Of a DNA stretch of 64,000 nt, positions 25,992 to 36,163 are shown in pieces. How positions within the stretch are numbered: the stretch's first letter is position 1; every line of letters begins with the position of its first letter. Source of the DNA: Lysobacter sp036697405 (GTDB lineage Bacteria; Pseudomonadota; Gammaproteobacteria; Xanthomonadales; Xanthomonadaceae); NCBI RefSeq assembly GCF_036697405.1, contig NZ_JBAHWA010000012.1, forward strand, positions 31,823 to 95,822, written 5' to 3'. The translations under genes were made by a program, and so were the position numbers. The notes below the pieces were generated by a model that was not told the DNA's origin, made no database searches, and worked only from the letters and a program-made list of their open reading frames with translations.

Positions 25992-26011
25992 GCGCGCGCT
26001 AGGGCGCGCGC
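25992..26011 (+). terminator. Possible hemE terminator hairpin
   Basis: An 8-bp all-GC stem (GCGCGCGC twice, self-complementary) with a 4-nt loop begins 5 bases after the hemE stop. There is no T tract, so it is a weak candidate for intrinsic termination. Confidence 0.35.
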
Positions 26012-26090
26012 GGATTGTGAGTGAGTCCGCATATCGCGGACTTTTCATCGCCTACAGTGGACGCGGCCGCCTCTTCGCACGGAGTCCCGC

Positions 26091-26888
26091 ATGTCGTTCC
26101 TGCCGCGCTACGCCCGCCGCTCGGCGGCGCTGCTACTGCTCGCCGCCGCGCATGCCGCGTCGGCGCAAACGCCGCGCCTGGACATCGGCTACGAAACCGG
26201 CACCCTGGATTCGGGTTATCCCGGGCTGATCGCGACGCAGGCGCCCGCCGCCGACGCCGCCTACCTGGTGTCCGACCTGCCGCGTTCGGGCCGCTACGCG
26301 ATCGCGCACAAGGTCAGCCTGCGCGATCCGGCCTACGTCTCCTTCGGCGCGCCGCGCAGCGAAAGCGTGGCCGGCCAGGTGCGCATCGACGGCGATCGGC
26401 CGGGCCAATACCAGCCGGGCCAGCGCCGCCTGTACACCTTCAGCCTGTTGCTCAAGGATTGGGAGGACTGGACCGCCACCGGCCCGGCGCCGGTCGACAT
26501 CCTGTGGCAGTTCAAGCACTACAACGGCGGGCCGGACATGTTCGTCGGCGTGCGCCGCAATCAGATGATCCTGCGCTACGGCAGCAAGCAGGCGGTCCTG
26601 ATCGACGACATCCGCCCCTACGACAATCGCTGGCTGGACTTCCGCTTCGAGGTGCTGTGGGCGCGCGACGACAGCGGCTATTTCATCGCCGAGTTGCGCC
26701 GCGACGGCGACAGCGACTATCAGCGCAAGGTGATCGAGCCGGCCTATGCGACCTTCGACCCCAGTTTCGCCGGCACCGCCGGCACCATGCAGTGGGGCCT
26801 GTACCGGCCGGATTCGGAACAGGTGCCGGCCGCCGCGCTGACCCGCATCGTCTACCACGACGACATCAGCGTCACCGAACTGCCGTAG
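26091..26888 (+). CDS. Secreted polysaccharide-lyase-like protein
   Basis: 265 residues with a Sec signal peptide (hydrophobic 11-22, cut after AHAASA). The mature part looks like an all-beta jelly roll: alternating strands, LYTFSLLLKDWEDW, ILWQFKHYNGGPDMFVGVRRNQ, the RWLDFRFEVLWARDDSGYF block and a final MQWGLYRPDSE strand. These positions recall the heparin lyase I/alginate-lyase-type (PF14099-like) proteins, where similar WxDFxxxxxW and GxY motifs occur. Residues of the active site could not be assigned. The match is by pattern only, and an unknown secreted beta protein is the alternative. Confidence 0.6.
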   Translation: MSFLPRYARRSAALLLLAAAHAASAQTPRLDIGYETGTLDSGYPGLIATQAPAADAAYLVSDLPRSGRYAIAHKVSLRDPAYVSFGAPRSESVAGQVRIDGDRPGQYQPGQRRLYTFSLLLKDWEDWTATGPAPVDILWQFKHYNGGPDMFVGVRRNQMILRYGSKQAVLIDDIRPYDNRWLDFRFEVLWARDDSGYFIAELRRDGDSDYQRKVIEPAYATFDPSFAGTAGTMQWGLYRPDSEQVPAAALTRIVYHDDISVTELP

Positions 26889-26923
26889 TCGCGCCCCGCC
26901 GAACTGCGAACCGCGGATCCCGC

Positions 26924-27931
26924 CTAGCCGACATCGATCTTGTTGCTGCGCAACAGCCGCGAGGGATCGGCCGGCGCGTCGCTGGGCGCGCCGTATTCCA
27001 GGCGGATCTCACGCATGTCCTTGGGCACGACCTGCTCGATGTCCTCGGGCGGTTCGCATCCCGGTTGCAGACGCTTGCCCAGGCCCATGCCGATCATCAT
27101 CAGCGCCTGCGCCTCGGTCGATTGCGGCTCGCGCGCCAGCACCCGGTCGCGCATCAGATAGGCGCTGCCCTGGCCGTTCTTGGTCAACGTGGACACGGCG
27201 CCGCGCGGCTCGGGCGCGCCAGCCTCGAGCTTTTCGATCGGCAACGGATCCCAGCAGCGGCCGGTGCTGGCCACGGTGAGGCGCTTGGACAGGTCGGTCA
27301 CGAAGGCCTCCAGCGAGGCGCGCGCCTGCTCGCGCGTGGCCGCCTTGGCCGGCAGGCTGTAGCGGCCCTTGACCATGTACATGCGGTCCAACTGCAGGGT
27401 CATCGCCGAACTCTTGCGCTCGCCCTGGCTGGTGTAGGCCAGCGCCAGCGAGCGCCCGCTGGCGGCGCCGCCCCGGCGCGGCGCGTAGGCGAAGCTGCGC
27501 AGATCGCCCATGTCCATGTCTTCGTAGCCGCCCGGTTCGCGGCCGACCTGGGCCAAGGCCTCGCGCTCTTCGTCGGCGGCGCGCTCGAACTCGTCCGCCG
27601 ACAGCGCGCCGGCCGGATAGAAGTACACGTCGATCCAGCGATCGCTGCGGTTGCTCAGGGCGTAACGCACCGAGACGCCGAACTCCTGGCGGTCGTAGCG
27701 ATGCTCGTCCACCGCCTGCCATTTGCCCAGGCGCAGCGGATAGACCACCCGCGTCTCGCGCAGGTAACCGCCCAGCAGCGGGATCGACGGCGCCTGCGCC
27801 GCATCGGTGTTGGCGACCGCGCCGACGGCGTCGGCGCCGATCGCGGCGGCGGGCATCCACGCGATCGACCAGGCCAGGATCCAGCCCATCGCCCCTGCGC
27901 AGCCACCCGCGCCTACCGCTTTGCCGATCAT
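26924..27931 (-). CDS. Exported protein of unknown function
   Basis: 335 residues, not recognised. The N-terminus has a signal-like hydrophobic stretch (AMGWILAWSIAWMPAAAIGA) with a probable cut near residue 33. The mature region is mixed alpha/beta: VVYPLRLGKWQAVDEHRYD, VSVRYALSNRSDRWIDVYFYPAG, and a Met-rich helix (EAQALMMIGMGLGKRL). Two mature cysteines (in GRCWDPLP and QPGCEPPED) could form a disulfide. It is oriented like the sensor kinase gene, 117 bp downstream of its stop. Confidence 0.75.
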   Translation of the reverse strand: MIGKAVGAGGCAGAMGWILAWSIAWMPAAAIGADAVGAVANTDAAQAPSIPLLGGYLRETRVVYPLRLGKWQAVDEHRYDRQEFGVSVRYALSNRSDRWIDVYFYPAGALSADEFERAADEEREALAQVGREPGGYEDMDMGDLRSFAYAPRRGGAASGRSLALAYTSQGERKSSAMTLQLDRMYMVKGRYSLPAKAATREQARASLEAFVTDLSKRLTVASTGRCWDPLPIEKLEAGAPEPRGAVSTLTKNGQGSAYLMRDRVLAREPQSTEAQALMMIGMGLGKRLQPGCEPPEDIEQVVPKDMREIRLEYGAPSDAPADPSRLLRSNKIDVG

Positions 27932-28048
27932 CGCCGCTCCCGCTTCCGCCTGCCGTCCGCGCCCGCACGCCCTGCGCGTTTGGCCGCGATCATGCGCCGC
28001 TTCGACCGCGCCTGCCAGCCCGCCCGGCGCGGCCGCGGCAGCCGGCCT

Positions 28049-31000
28049 TCACGGCGCCGGCGGCAGGGCCTCGTCGAGCACCGCGGCCAGCATCGCGCCG
28101 GTCACCGGCTTGCGCACGAAGCGGTCGAAGCCGGCCGCGATCGCCTGCGGCTCGGCCTCGGCGTCGGCGCGCGCGGTCACCGCGATCAGCGGCCGCGCAT
28201 AGCCCCCGGCGCGCAGCTGCCGGGCCAGATCCAAGCCGTTGAGACCGGGCAGATCCAGATCCAGCAGCGCCGCGTCGTAGTTCGCGGTCGCCACCTCGGT
28301 CAGCGCGGCCAGGCCGTTGCCGACGTGGGTCACGCGATGGCCTTGCGCGCGCAACAGGCCGGCGATGACCTGGGCCACGGTGGCGTCGTCCTCGACCAGC
28401 AGCAGCGCCAGCGGCGCGCGCCGCGATTCGCCGATCCGGTCCGCCATGCCGGCGCCGCTGCCGACGATCGCCGCCGGCAGCGGCAGTTCGAAGCGGAAGC
28501 GCGCGCCCTCGCCGGGCCTGCTCTCCACCGAGAGCAGGCCGTTCATCGCCGCCGCCAGTTCCTGGCAGATCGCCAGGCCCAGGCCGCTGCCGCCGTAACG
28601 CGCGGCGGTGCGCGCGCCTTCAGCCTGCTCGAAGCGGCGGAACAGGCGCGACTGTTGCTCCTCGTTCAAGCCCGGCCCGGTGTCGGCGACCTCGAAGCGC
28701 ACGCCCTGCGGCGCCAGCGTGCTCACCCGCAGCGCGACCTTGCCCTGCTCGGTGAACTTGATCGCGTTGCCTAGCAGGTTGAGCAGGATCTGGCGGACCC
28801 GGTGCGGATCGCCGCGCAGGCCGCGCGGCGCGTCGTCGGCGATCTCCAGTTCGAACACCAGCCCGCGCTTGCGCGCCAGCGGCGCCATCAGCGCGCTCGC
28901 GTCCTCGACCAGCGCGCGCAGGTCGAAGGCCTCGTCGGCGAGTTCGAGCTTGCCCGATTCGATCCGGGCCAGGTCGAGGGCGTCGTTGACCAGGCGCAGC
29001 AGATGCTTGCCGGCGCGCTGGATCGATTCGGTGTAACCGCGCTGGAGCTGATCCAGCGGCGTGTCCAGCAGCAGCTCGCTCATGCCGAGCACGCCGGTCA
29101 TGGGCGTGCGCACCTCGTGGCCGAGCGTGGCCAGGAAACGGGTCTTGGCCAGCGAGGCCTGTTTGGCGATCTCGCGCTCGTGCTCGGCGGCCTGCCAGTC
29201 GAGGCGGCGCTTGAGGCGCCTGCGGTAGCGATCGGCGGCCCACCACGCGCCCAGGATGATCAGGCCGACCAGGGCCGCCAGCGCCGGCGGCGTGCGCCAC
29301 CACGGCGGTTGCACGGTCAGCGAGAACCGGCGCGACTGCGACCAGATGCCGTCGGCGTTGGCCGCCTGCACCTCCATGCGATAGCTGCCCGGTTCCAGCT
29401 TCGAGAACACGCGCTCGCCGTTGCCGGGCTGGATCACCCAATCCGGGTCGTAGCCGTGCAGGCGGAAGCGGTAGCGGTGCGATTGCAGATCGACGAAGGA
29501 CAGCAATCGCGCCGACACGCGCAGGTCGCGGTCCTGCGGGCCCAGCACCACCGGGCGCTCGGGATCGAGCTTGAACTCGTCCTCGTCGCGGCGGTAGCTC
29601 AGGGTTTCGATCACCAGCCGCGGCGCCTTGGCCGCCTCGGGCGCGCGCCCGGCGTCGAACAGCACCACGCCTTCCATGGTGCTGGCCACCGCGATACCGG
29701 AAGGCGTGAGCAGCGGATTGCGTTCGGTGAACTCCTGGCTGGGCAGGCCGTCGCGCATGCCGTAGATGCGCAGGCGCTGGCGGGTTTGGTTCCAGCAGAT
29801 CAGGCCGCGGCGGGTGGTCAGCCAGACGTTGTCGCCCCAGGCCAGCACGCCGCCGGACTCGGTCGCGGGCAGGCCCTCGTCGCCGCTCACGCGACTGAGC
29901 AGGCGCAGCTCGCGGCCGTCCCAGGCGTACTGCTCCAGGGCTTCCAGACGGTGCAGCCAGAGCCGGTCCTTGCCGGCCATGGCGAAGCCGAACACGCGAT
30001 CGATGGGGCTGCCGGGCAAGCCGTCGAAGCGGCTCGTCGCCGCGTTCCAGCGCGACAGGCCGGAGGGACCGGCCATCCACAGCGCTCCGTCGGGACCGAC
30101 GTCGATCTGCTCGATGTAGAGGGTGTCGACGCCGCGGTCGTCCTCGGGCTTCACCGACACTTCCACCCGCCCCTCGCTGTCGCGCATCTGCAGCGCCGGC
30201 GGCATGTAGGCGATCCAGACCTTGCCGTCGGGCGTCTGCACGAGCTGGTCGGTGATGCCGTCGTCGCCCAGGGCCGCGTCGCGCGGCGAGGTCGCGGTCC
30301 AGTTGCGCACCGCGCCGTTCGCGGCCACCCGGGTCAGGCCGCGGTTGTCGCCGAACCACAACGCGCCGTCGCGCGCTTCCAGCACCGAATACAGAGCGGC
30401 ATCGGCCAGCGCCGGCACGGTGCGCTGGCTGGAACGGCCGTCGGCCAGATCCAGGCGGTCGATCAGGCCGCGCTCGCCCACCATCCACACGTTGCCGTCG
30501 CCGGTGGCCGCCAGGTCGCGCATGTAGGCCACGCGCGGCGCGCCCGGACGGCCGCTGCTGGGCTTGAGCACGGTGAACTGGCGCCAGTTCGGCGCCAGAT
30601 AGGCCACCCCTTCCTCCTCGGTCGCGAACCACCAGCCGCCTTCGTGGTCCTGCAGCAGGTCCAGCGTGTTGATCTGCGCGATCGCGGCGTCGCCGGCCAG
30701 CGGCGTGAGGCGGCCGCCGCGCACCCGGCGCAGTCCACGATGGGTCGCGACCCAGTAGTTGCCGGGGCCGTCGCCGACCACGCCGTAGACGCCGGTCTTG
30801 TCGGCGGGCTGGAACCACGGCATCTGCGCGATCGCGCCGTCGGGCGCGCGCCGGAACGCGCGCAGGCCGGCGCCGATCCACATCGAGCCGTCGGCGGCCG
30901 GCGTCAGCGCGGTGACCCAGGCGCCGCTGATGCCGGCGTGCTCGACGCGTCGGAAGCGGCTGCCGTCCCAATACGCCAGGCCGGTGGTGGTGCCGACCCA

Positions 31001-31633
31001 GAGCCGGCCCGCGCTGTCGGTCTTCATGGTCCAGATGTATTCGCCGGGCAGGCCGTCGGCGCCCTTGGCGGACGCGGATTCGCCGGCAGCGGGCTTGACC
31101 GGCATGAAGCGGGCGATGCGTCCCTCGGCGTCGAGGCGGTGCACGCCGGCGCCGTCGGTGCCGAACCAGATCGCGCCATCGGGCGTGGACGCGATCGTGT
31201 AGATCTCGTCGCTGCCGATGTCGGGATGGGTGTCGCGGCCGTAGTGGACGAAGTTCTGGCGTTCGCGGTCGAGCATGTGCAGGCCGCCGCCGCTGAGCCC
31301 GACCCAGACCCGGTTGCGCGCATCCACGTGCAGGGCCTGGACCATGTTGCTGGGCAGCGAGCCCGGATCGCCGGGCACGTGGCGCCAGACCCGGAAGCTG
31401 ATGCCGTCGTAGCGCGCCAGGCCGTCGTGGGTGGCCATCCAGATGTAGCCTTCGGCATCCTGCGCCAGCGCGGCCACGGTGCTGGACGGCATGCCCTCGG
31501 CGACGCCGTAGTAACGGAACTGCGGCGTCTCCGGCAGCGCCGCGCGCGCCGGCAGGGCCAACGCGGCGAACAGCAGCCACAAGGCCCAACCCGCCCAAGC
31601 GGGGCTTCCGTGCACGACCGCTGGCCTGCGCAT
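28049..31633 (-). CDS. Hybrid sensor histidine kinase with beta-propeller sensor
   Basis: 1194 residues. Signal peptide (about 12-32); a long periplasmic sensor of two-component-regulator propeller repeats (about 35-700; recurring motifs such as GYIWMATHDGLARYDG, NRVWVGLSGGGLHML, AIWFGTDGAGVHRLD); a Y_Y_Y domain ending before a single membrane helix (about 795-815); a HisKA domain with phospho-His839 in LGHEVRTPMTG; an HATPase with N, G1 and G2 boxes (NLLGNAIKFT, DTGPGLNEEQ, GGSGLGLAI); and a C-terminal receiver with probable phospho-Asp1125 in LLDLDLPG. There is no DNA-binding output domain, so it should act through a separate phosphotransfer partner, none of which is nearby. The start was set at the ATG giving a signal peptide; upstream TTG alternatives were dismissed. 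Confidence 0.92.
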   Translation of the reverse strand: MRRPAVVHGSPAWAGWALWLLFAALALPARAALPETPQFRYYGVAEGMPSSTVAALAQDAEGYIWMATHDGLARYDGISFRVWRHVPGDPGSLPSNMVQALHVDARNRVWVGLSGGGLHMLDRERQNFVHYGRDTHPDIGSDEIYTIASTPDGAIWFGTDGAGVHRLDAEGRIARFMPVKPAAGESASAKGADGLPGEYIWTMKTDSAGRLWVGTTTGLAYWDGSRFRRVEHAGISGAWVTALTPAADGSMWIGAGLRAFRRAPDGAIAQMPWFQPADKTGVYGVVGDGPGNYWVATHRGLRRVRGGRLTPLAGDAAIAQINTLDLLQDHEGGWWFATEEEGVAYLAPNWRQFTVLKPSSGRPGAPRVAYMRDLAATGDGNVWMVGERGLIDRLDLADGRSSQRTVPALADAALYSVLEARDGALWFGDNRGLTRVAANGAVRNWTATSPRDAALGDDGITDQLVQTPDGKVWIAYMPPALQMRDSEGRVEVSVKPEDDRGVDTLYIEQIDVGPDGALWMAGPSGLSRWNAATSRFDGLPGSPIDRVFGFAMAGKDRLWLHRLEALEQYAWDGRELRLLSRVSGDEGLPATESGGVLAWGDNVWLTTRRGLICWNQTRQRLRIYGMRDGLPSQEFTERNPLLTPSGIAVASTMEGVVLFDAGRAPEAAKAPRLVIETLSYRRDEDEFKLDPERPVVLGPQDRDLRVSARLLSFVDLQSHRYRFRLHGYDPDWVIQPGNGERVFSKLEPGSYRMEVQAANADGIWSQSRRFSLTVQPPWWRTPPALAALVGLIILGAWWAADRYRRRLKRRLDWQAAEHEREIAKQASLAKTRFLATLGHEVRTPMTGVLGMSELLLDTPLDQLQRGYTESIQRAGKHLLRLVNDALDLARIESGKLELADEAFDLRALVEDASALMAPLARKRGLVFELEIADDAPRGLRGDPHRVRQILLNLLGNAIKFTEQGKVALRVSTLAPQGVRFEVADTGPGLNEEQQSRLFRRFEQAEGARTAARYGGSGLGLAICQELAAAMNGLLSVESRPGEGARFRFELPLPAAIVGSGAGMADRIGESRRAPLALLLVEDDATVAQVIAGLLRAQGHRVTHVGNGLAALTEVATANYDAALLDLDLPGLNGLDLARQLRAGGYARPLIAVTARADAEAEPQAIAAGFDRFVRKPVTGAMLAAVLDEALPPAP

Positions 31634-31835
31634 CCTCGGTCCGATTCCTTGCCTGATACGGCCGCTAGGCTCCCCGATCCGGGCCCGGCGAAGCAAGGGC
31701 CGCGACCGCGCAACCCCTACGTGCGTTCCGCGACCGGTCCGCAACGGACCGTTGCGGACACGCGTCTACGGGTTCATCGTGCGATCCATAGAATCCCCGG
31801 ACGATGCAGGCTTGGACCTGCCTGAGGAGCGCCGC

Positions 31836-32543
31836 GTGCCGAATCCGCCCCACCGTCCGCTGATCTGCGCGCTCGCGCTGTGCGCGCTGGCGTCGCAGGC
31901 GCGCGCGGACGGTCCGGACACGTACGCGCTGGACCCGGTGCACACGCGGGTGATGTTCGCGATTTCGCACGCCGGCTTCTCCAAGGCCCTGGGCACGGTA
32001 TCCGGCAGCACCGGCACGCTCAGCTTCGATCGCCGGGACTGGCGCAGCGCGCGCCTGGACGTGCGCGTGCCGATTGCCAGGCTCGACCTGGGCGAGGCGA
32101 AATGGAACGCGGCCGCGCTGGCCGGCAACCTGCTCGACGGCGAACGCTATCCGGAGGCGCGCTTCGTGTCCGACCGGATCGAACCGGTCGACGCCGAGCA
32201 TGCCAAGGTCTGCGGCCAGCTCAGCCTGCGCGGCCAGACCCGGCCGCTGTGCATGGACGTGACCCTCAATGCGCTCAAGCGCCACCCGCTGCCGCCGTTC
32301 CGCCGTACCGCCGGTTTTTCCGCGACCGCGACGCTGAGCCGCGCCGAGTTCGGCATCGACGCATGGAAATCGGTGATCGGCGACAGCGTCGAGTTGCGCA
32401 TCGAGGCCGAGGCCGTGCGCGACCGCAAGGCCGGCGAAGCCGACGCCGAGCCCCTGCCCGCCGAACCCGAAGCCGCGCCGACGGCGCCGCCGGACAAGCC
32501 CGACAACGACCCCTACGAACCCGCCCCGGTACCGAACGCATGA
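31836..32543 (+). CDS. YceI-family periplasmic protein, first copy
   Basis: 235 residues from a GTG start chosen for its GAGGAG ribosome site and because it gives a clean signal peptide (cut after ASQARA). The YceI lipocalin-like core runs from YALDPVHTRVMFAISHAGFS to about residue 205, with LSFDRRDWRSARLDVRVP, LLDGERYPEARFVSD, and LSRAEFGIDAWKSVIGDSVEL. YceI proteins bind isoprenoid chains such as ubiquinone or polyprenols in known structures. An Ala/Pro/Glu-rich tail of about 35 residues is unusual. It starts an operon with cytochrome b561 (ATGA overlap) and a second YceI gene. Confidence 0.88.
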   Translation: MPNPPHRPLICALALCALASQARADGPDTYALDPVHTRVMFAISHAGFSKALGTVSGSTGTLSFDRRDWRSARLDVRVPIARLDLGEAKWNAAALAGNLLDGERYPEARFVSDRIEPVDAEHAKVCGQLSLRGQTRPLCMDVTLNALKRHPLPPFRRTAGFSATATLSRAEFGIDAWKSVIGDSVELRIEAEAVRDRKAGEADAEPLPAEPEAAPTAPPDKPDNDPYEPAPVPNA

Positions 32544-33166
32544 CGATCAAGAACACCGAACTCCGCTGGGGCGCGATCAGCCAGCTGCTGCATTGGGCGA
32601 TCGTGCTGCTGATCGCCACGATCGCGATCCTCGGCCTGACCATGACCGACATGGCCAACGGCCCGTCCAAGATCAAGATCTACGCCCTGCACAAATCGCT
32701 GGGCCTGACCTTGCTGAGCCTGGTGCTGCTGCGCCTGCTGTGGCGCTTCTACGCCGGCGCGCCCAAGCCGGTCGCGGGCACCCCGCACTGGCAGGAACGC
32801 ATCGCCTCGCTCACCCACTGGGCGCTGTACGCGCTGATGTTCGCCATGCCGATCACCGGCTGGCTGTTCAACTCAAGCTCCGGCTACCCGCTGCAGTATT
32901 TCGGCCTGTTCAACCTGCCCAAGATCGCCGCGGTCGATCCCGGCCTGGCCGACCTGAGCGAATCCCTGCACGAGAACGGCTTCTGGCTGCTCCTGCTGCT
33001 GGTGCTCGCGCATGCCGGCGCCGCGTTCTACCACCACCTGTTCCAGAACGACGACACCCTGCGCCGCATGCTGCCGATGCGCCTGCGCCAGGCGCCGGCC
33101 GCGGCCGAAGCCGCGCCCGTGGTCGTCGCCCCCGCCCCCGCTCCGGAGAACCCCGATGTCCCTTAA
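32540..33166 (+). CDS. Cytochrome b561-type membrane protein
   Basis: 208-residue inner-membrane di-heme b protein of the YodB/CybB (b561) type. Four hydrophobic helices are clear: SQLLHWAIVLLIATIAILGL, SLGLTLLSLVLLRLLWRFY, LTHWALYALMFAMPITGWLF and GFWLLLLLVLAHAGAAFYHH. Histidines placed for heme ligation are in LLHWAIV, LHKSLG, LTHWALY and LVLAHAG. Such proteins pass electrons between the quinone pool and periplasmic acceptors. An Ala/Pro-rich C-terminal tail follows. It is flanked by two yceI-type genes, overlapping both, so a quinone-linked periplasmic redox role is plausible. Confidence 0.93.
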   Translation: MTIKNTELRWGAISQLLHWAIVLLIATIAILGLTMTDMANGPSKIKIYALHKSLGLTLLSLVLLRLLWRFYAGAPKPVAGTPHWQERIASLTHWALYALMFAMPITGWLFNSSSGYPLQYFGLFNLPKIAAVDPGLADLSESLHENGFWLLLLLVLAHAGAAFYHHLFQNDDTLRRMLPMRLRQAPAAAEAAPVVVAPAPAPENPDVP

Positions 33167-33704
33167 GCCCCTCGCCTTCGCCCTGCTGTTCGCCGCCGCG
33201 CCGGCCTACGCCGCCGACTACGCGCAGGCGCCCAGCTCGACCCTGACCTTCGCCACCAAGTACCAGGGCGAGGTGTTCAGCGGCCGCCTGCCCGGCTTCA
33301 GCAGCAAGATCAGCTTCGATCCGACGAATCTGACCACCGCGAAATTCGACATCGTCATCCCCCTGGCCGGTGTCACCACCGCCAACGCCGAGCGCGACGA
33401 CACCCTCAAGGGCGCCGATTTCTTCAGCATCAGCAAGTTCCCGCAGGCGCGCTACACCGCCACCCGCTTCCGCAGCATGGGCGGCAACAACTACGCCGCC
33501 GACGGCACCCTGACCCTGCGCGGCGTCAGCAAGCCGGTCACCCTGGTCTTCACTTGGACCGCGGGCGCCAAGCCGGTGCTCAGCGGCAAGGCCACGGTCA
33601 AGCGCCTGGACTTCGGCGTCGGCGGCGGCGACTGGGCCGATATCTCGATCATTCCGAACGAAGTCGCAGTCAGCACCAAGGTGAACCTGGTGCCCGCGAA
33701 GTAG
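33156..33704 (+). CDS. YceI-family periplasmic protein, second copy
   Basis: 182 residues with a Sec signal peptide (cut after AAPAYA). The whole mature protein is a YceI domain: SSTLTFATKYQGEVFSGRLPGFSSKISFDP, AKFDIVIPLAGVTTANAERDDTLKGADFFSISKFPQARY and LDFGVGGGDWADISIIPNEV. The conserved F-P-x-A-x-Y and FGVG.GDW motifs are intact. The start lies inside the 3' end of the b561 gene (11-bp overlap). It is the last gene of the YceI-b561-YceI operon. It resembles the E. coli YceI more than the first copy does. Confidence 0.94.
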   Translation: MSLKPLAFALLFAAAPAYAADYAQAPSSTLTFATKYQGEVFSGRLPGFSSKISFDPTNLTTAKFDIVIPLAGVTTANAERDDTLKGADFFSISKFPQARYTATRFRSMGGNNYAADGTLTLRGVSKPVTLVFTWTAGAKPVLSGKATVKRLDFGVGGGDWADISIIPNEVAVSTKVNLVPAK

Positions 33705-33734
33705 GACCGTGGCATGGCGATGGCGCGGTTGCCG

Positions 33735-33785
33735 CCGCACCCTGCGGCTCTCGTAGGGTGCGGTAAGCCGAAGGCGCACCGCACC
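33735..33785. repeat. Palindromic repeat after the YceI operon
   Basis: CCGCACCCT (33735-33743) and AGGGTGCGG (33755-33763) form a perfect 9-bp stem, and the unit GTAGGGTGCGGTAAGCC continues into GGCGCACCGCACC. It resembles the GATGCGG repeats at 18009 and 58349 with G replacing A. It sits between convergent genes and may terminate both. Confidence 0.6.
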
Positions 33786-33795
33786 GCATGCCGGA

Positions 33796-34023
33796 TCAGG
33801 CGCCCAGGAAGTCGCGCAACCGCGCCGCGTCGAACGGCCATTCCAGCTCCCGCCCGCGGCCCTCGTCGCGCAATACCGGCACGCGCGTGCCGTAGCGCGC
33901 TTCCAGCGCCGCATCCTCGTCGATGAAGACGCTGTCGAACTCGGGCGCGCGCGCCTGCGCCAGCACCTCCAGGGCCAGGTCGCAGAGGTGGCAGTCGTCG
34001 CGTTGGTACAGAGTCAGGTGCAT
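33796..34023 (-). CDS. Glutaredoxin-family thiol protein
   Basis: 75-residue thioredoxin-fold protein: LTLYQRDDCHLCDLAL with a CxxC redox site (Cys11, Cys14), the cis-Pro motif TRVPVL and a final helix. It belongs to the short DUF836/glutaredoxin-like group, which is widespread in proteobacteria. The reducing partner is unknown. It is a single gene convergent with the YceI operon. Confidence 0.88.
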   Translation of the reverse strand: MHLTLYQRDDCHLCDLALEVLAQARAPEFDSVFIDEDAALEARYGTRVPVLRDEGRGRELEWPFDAARLRDFLGA

Positions 34024-34092
34024 GCGCTTGCGTACTGAGGTGGCGGGGTTCGCGAGCGTCTAGAATACCTAGAGTCCATCTTGGGACGGCCC

Positions 34093-34476
34093 ATGGCCCT
34101 CCGCTCGATCCCCACCGCGATCCTGGGCGCGCCGCTGCTGGCGCCCGCCGTCGCGTGGGCGGGCCCGGCCTGCGGCGTCCAGGCCGCGCGATTGATCGCC
34201 GCCTGTGAAAGCAGCGACGGCGGCCGTTTCGAACGGTTCGAGCTCAACGAACAGGACGGCCGCCGCGGCTTCGATTCCTGGCTGCACCAACGCCCGGATC
34301 CGCTCGGCGGCAGTTTGAGCTTCGACCGCAAGACCTGCCGCCTGCGCATCGCCCACACGCCCACCGAACAGCGATGGGAGTATCCGGCACGCATGAGCGG
34401 CCCGAACAGCCTCCAGCTGCGCGAACCCGACGAACGCAGCAGCGCCCGCTACCGCAAGATCGCCAACGGACGCTGA
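34093..34476 (+). CDS. Small exported protein of unknown function
   Basis: 127 residues with a signal peptide (cut near AVAWAG). The start at 34093 was preferred over an in-frame TTG four codons upstream because it puts a charged residue before the hydrophobic core. Three cysteines remain in the mature chain (GPACGV, IAACES, KTCRLR). The C-terminal half is charged and Ser/Arg-rich (QLREPDERSSARYRK). No family is recognised. It lies 39 bp upstream of sdaA. Confidence 0.7.
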   Translation: MALRSIPTAILGAPLLAPAVAWAGPACGVQAARLIAACESSDGGRFERFELNEQDGRRGFDSWLHQRPDPLGGSLSFDRKTCRLRIAHTPTEQRWEYPARMSGPNSLQLREPDERSSARYRKIANGR

Positions 34477-34515
34477 CCGCGTCCCATCGCCCTCCAGCCG
34501 AGCATCCCCCGCCCC

Positions 34516-35913
<1,398 letters not shown>

Positions 35914-35935
35914 GGAGCGCGGCGCGAGCCACGAC

Positions 35936-36163
35936 ATGAGCCAGACCACCCGCAGCCAGGATCTCCAGCCCGGCGACGTGCTCAACATCGACAACGGCGG
36001 CACGGTGGGCATGCGGGTGACGGTCACCACACCCGCGCAGACCGTGATCGAGTCGGAGCTCGCGCCCGGCGCGCGGCTCAGGATCACCGCCGGCGCCGAG
36101 CCGCTGGGCATCCATGTCGAGAACGCCGACGAGTCCTATCGCGGCCTGACGAGGATCAAATGA
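35936..36163 (+). CDS. Small protein of unknown function
   Basis: 75 residues, not recognised. It is short and strand-rich with a Gly-Thr-Val core (LQPGDVLNIDNGGTVGMRVTV) and no signal peptide or helix. It lies 22 bp after sdaA and overlaps the zinc-ribbon gene by four bases (ATGA), so it is very probably expressed with it. Confidence 0.7.
   Translation: MSQTTRSQDLQPGDVLNIDNGGTVGMRVTVTTPAQTVIESELAPGARLRITAGAEPLGIHVENADESYRGLTRIK

Noticed and set aside
28802..31825. Plus-strand open frame of 1007 codons opposite the sensor kinase
   Set aside because: It has no domain features, and the minus-strand kinase with HisKA and receiver motifs explains the region.
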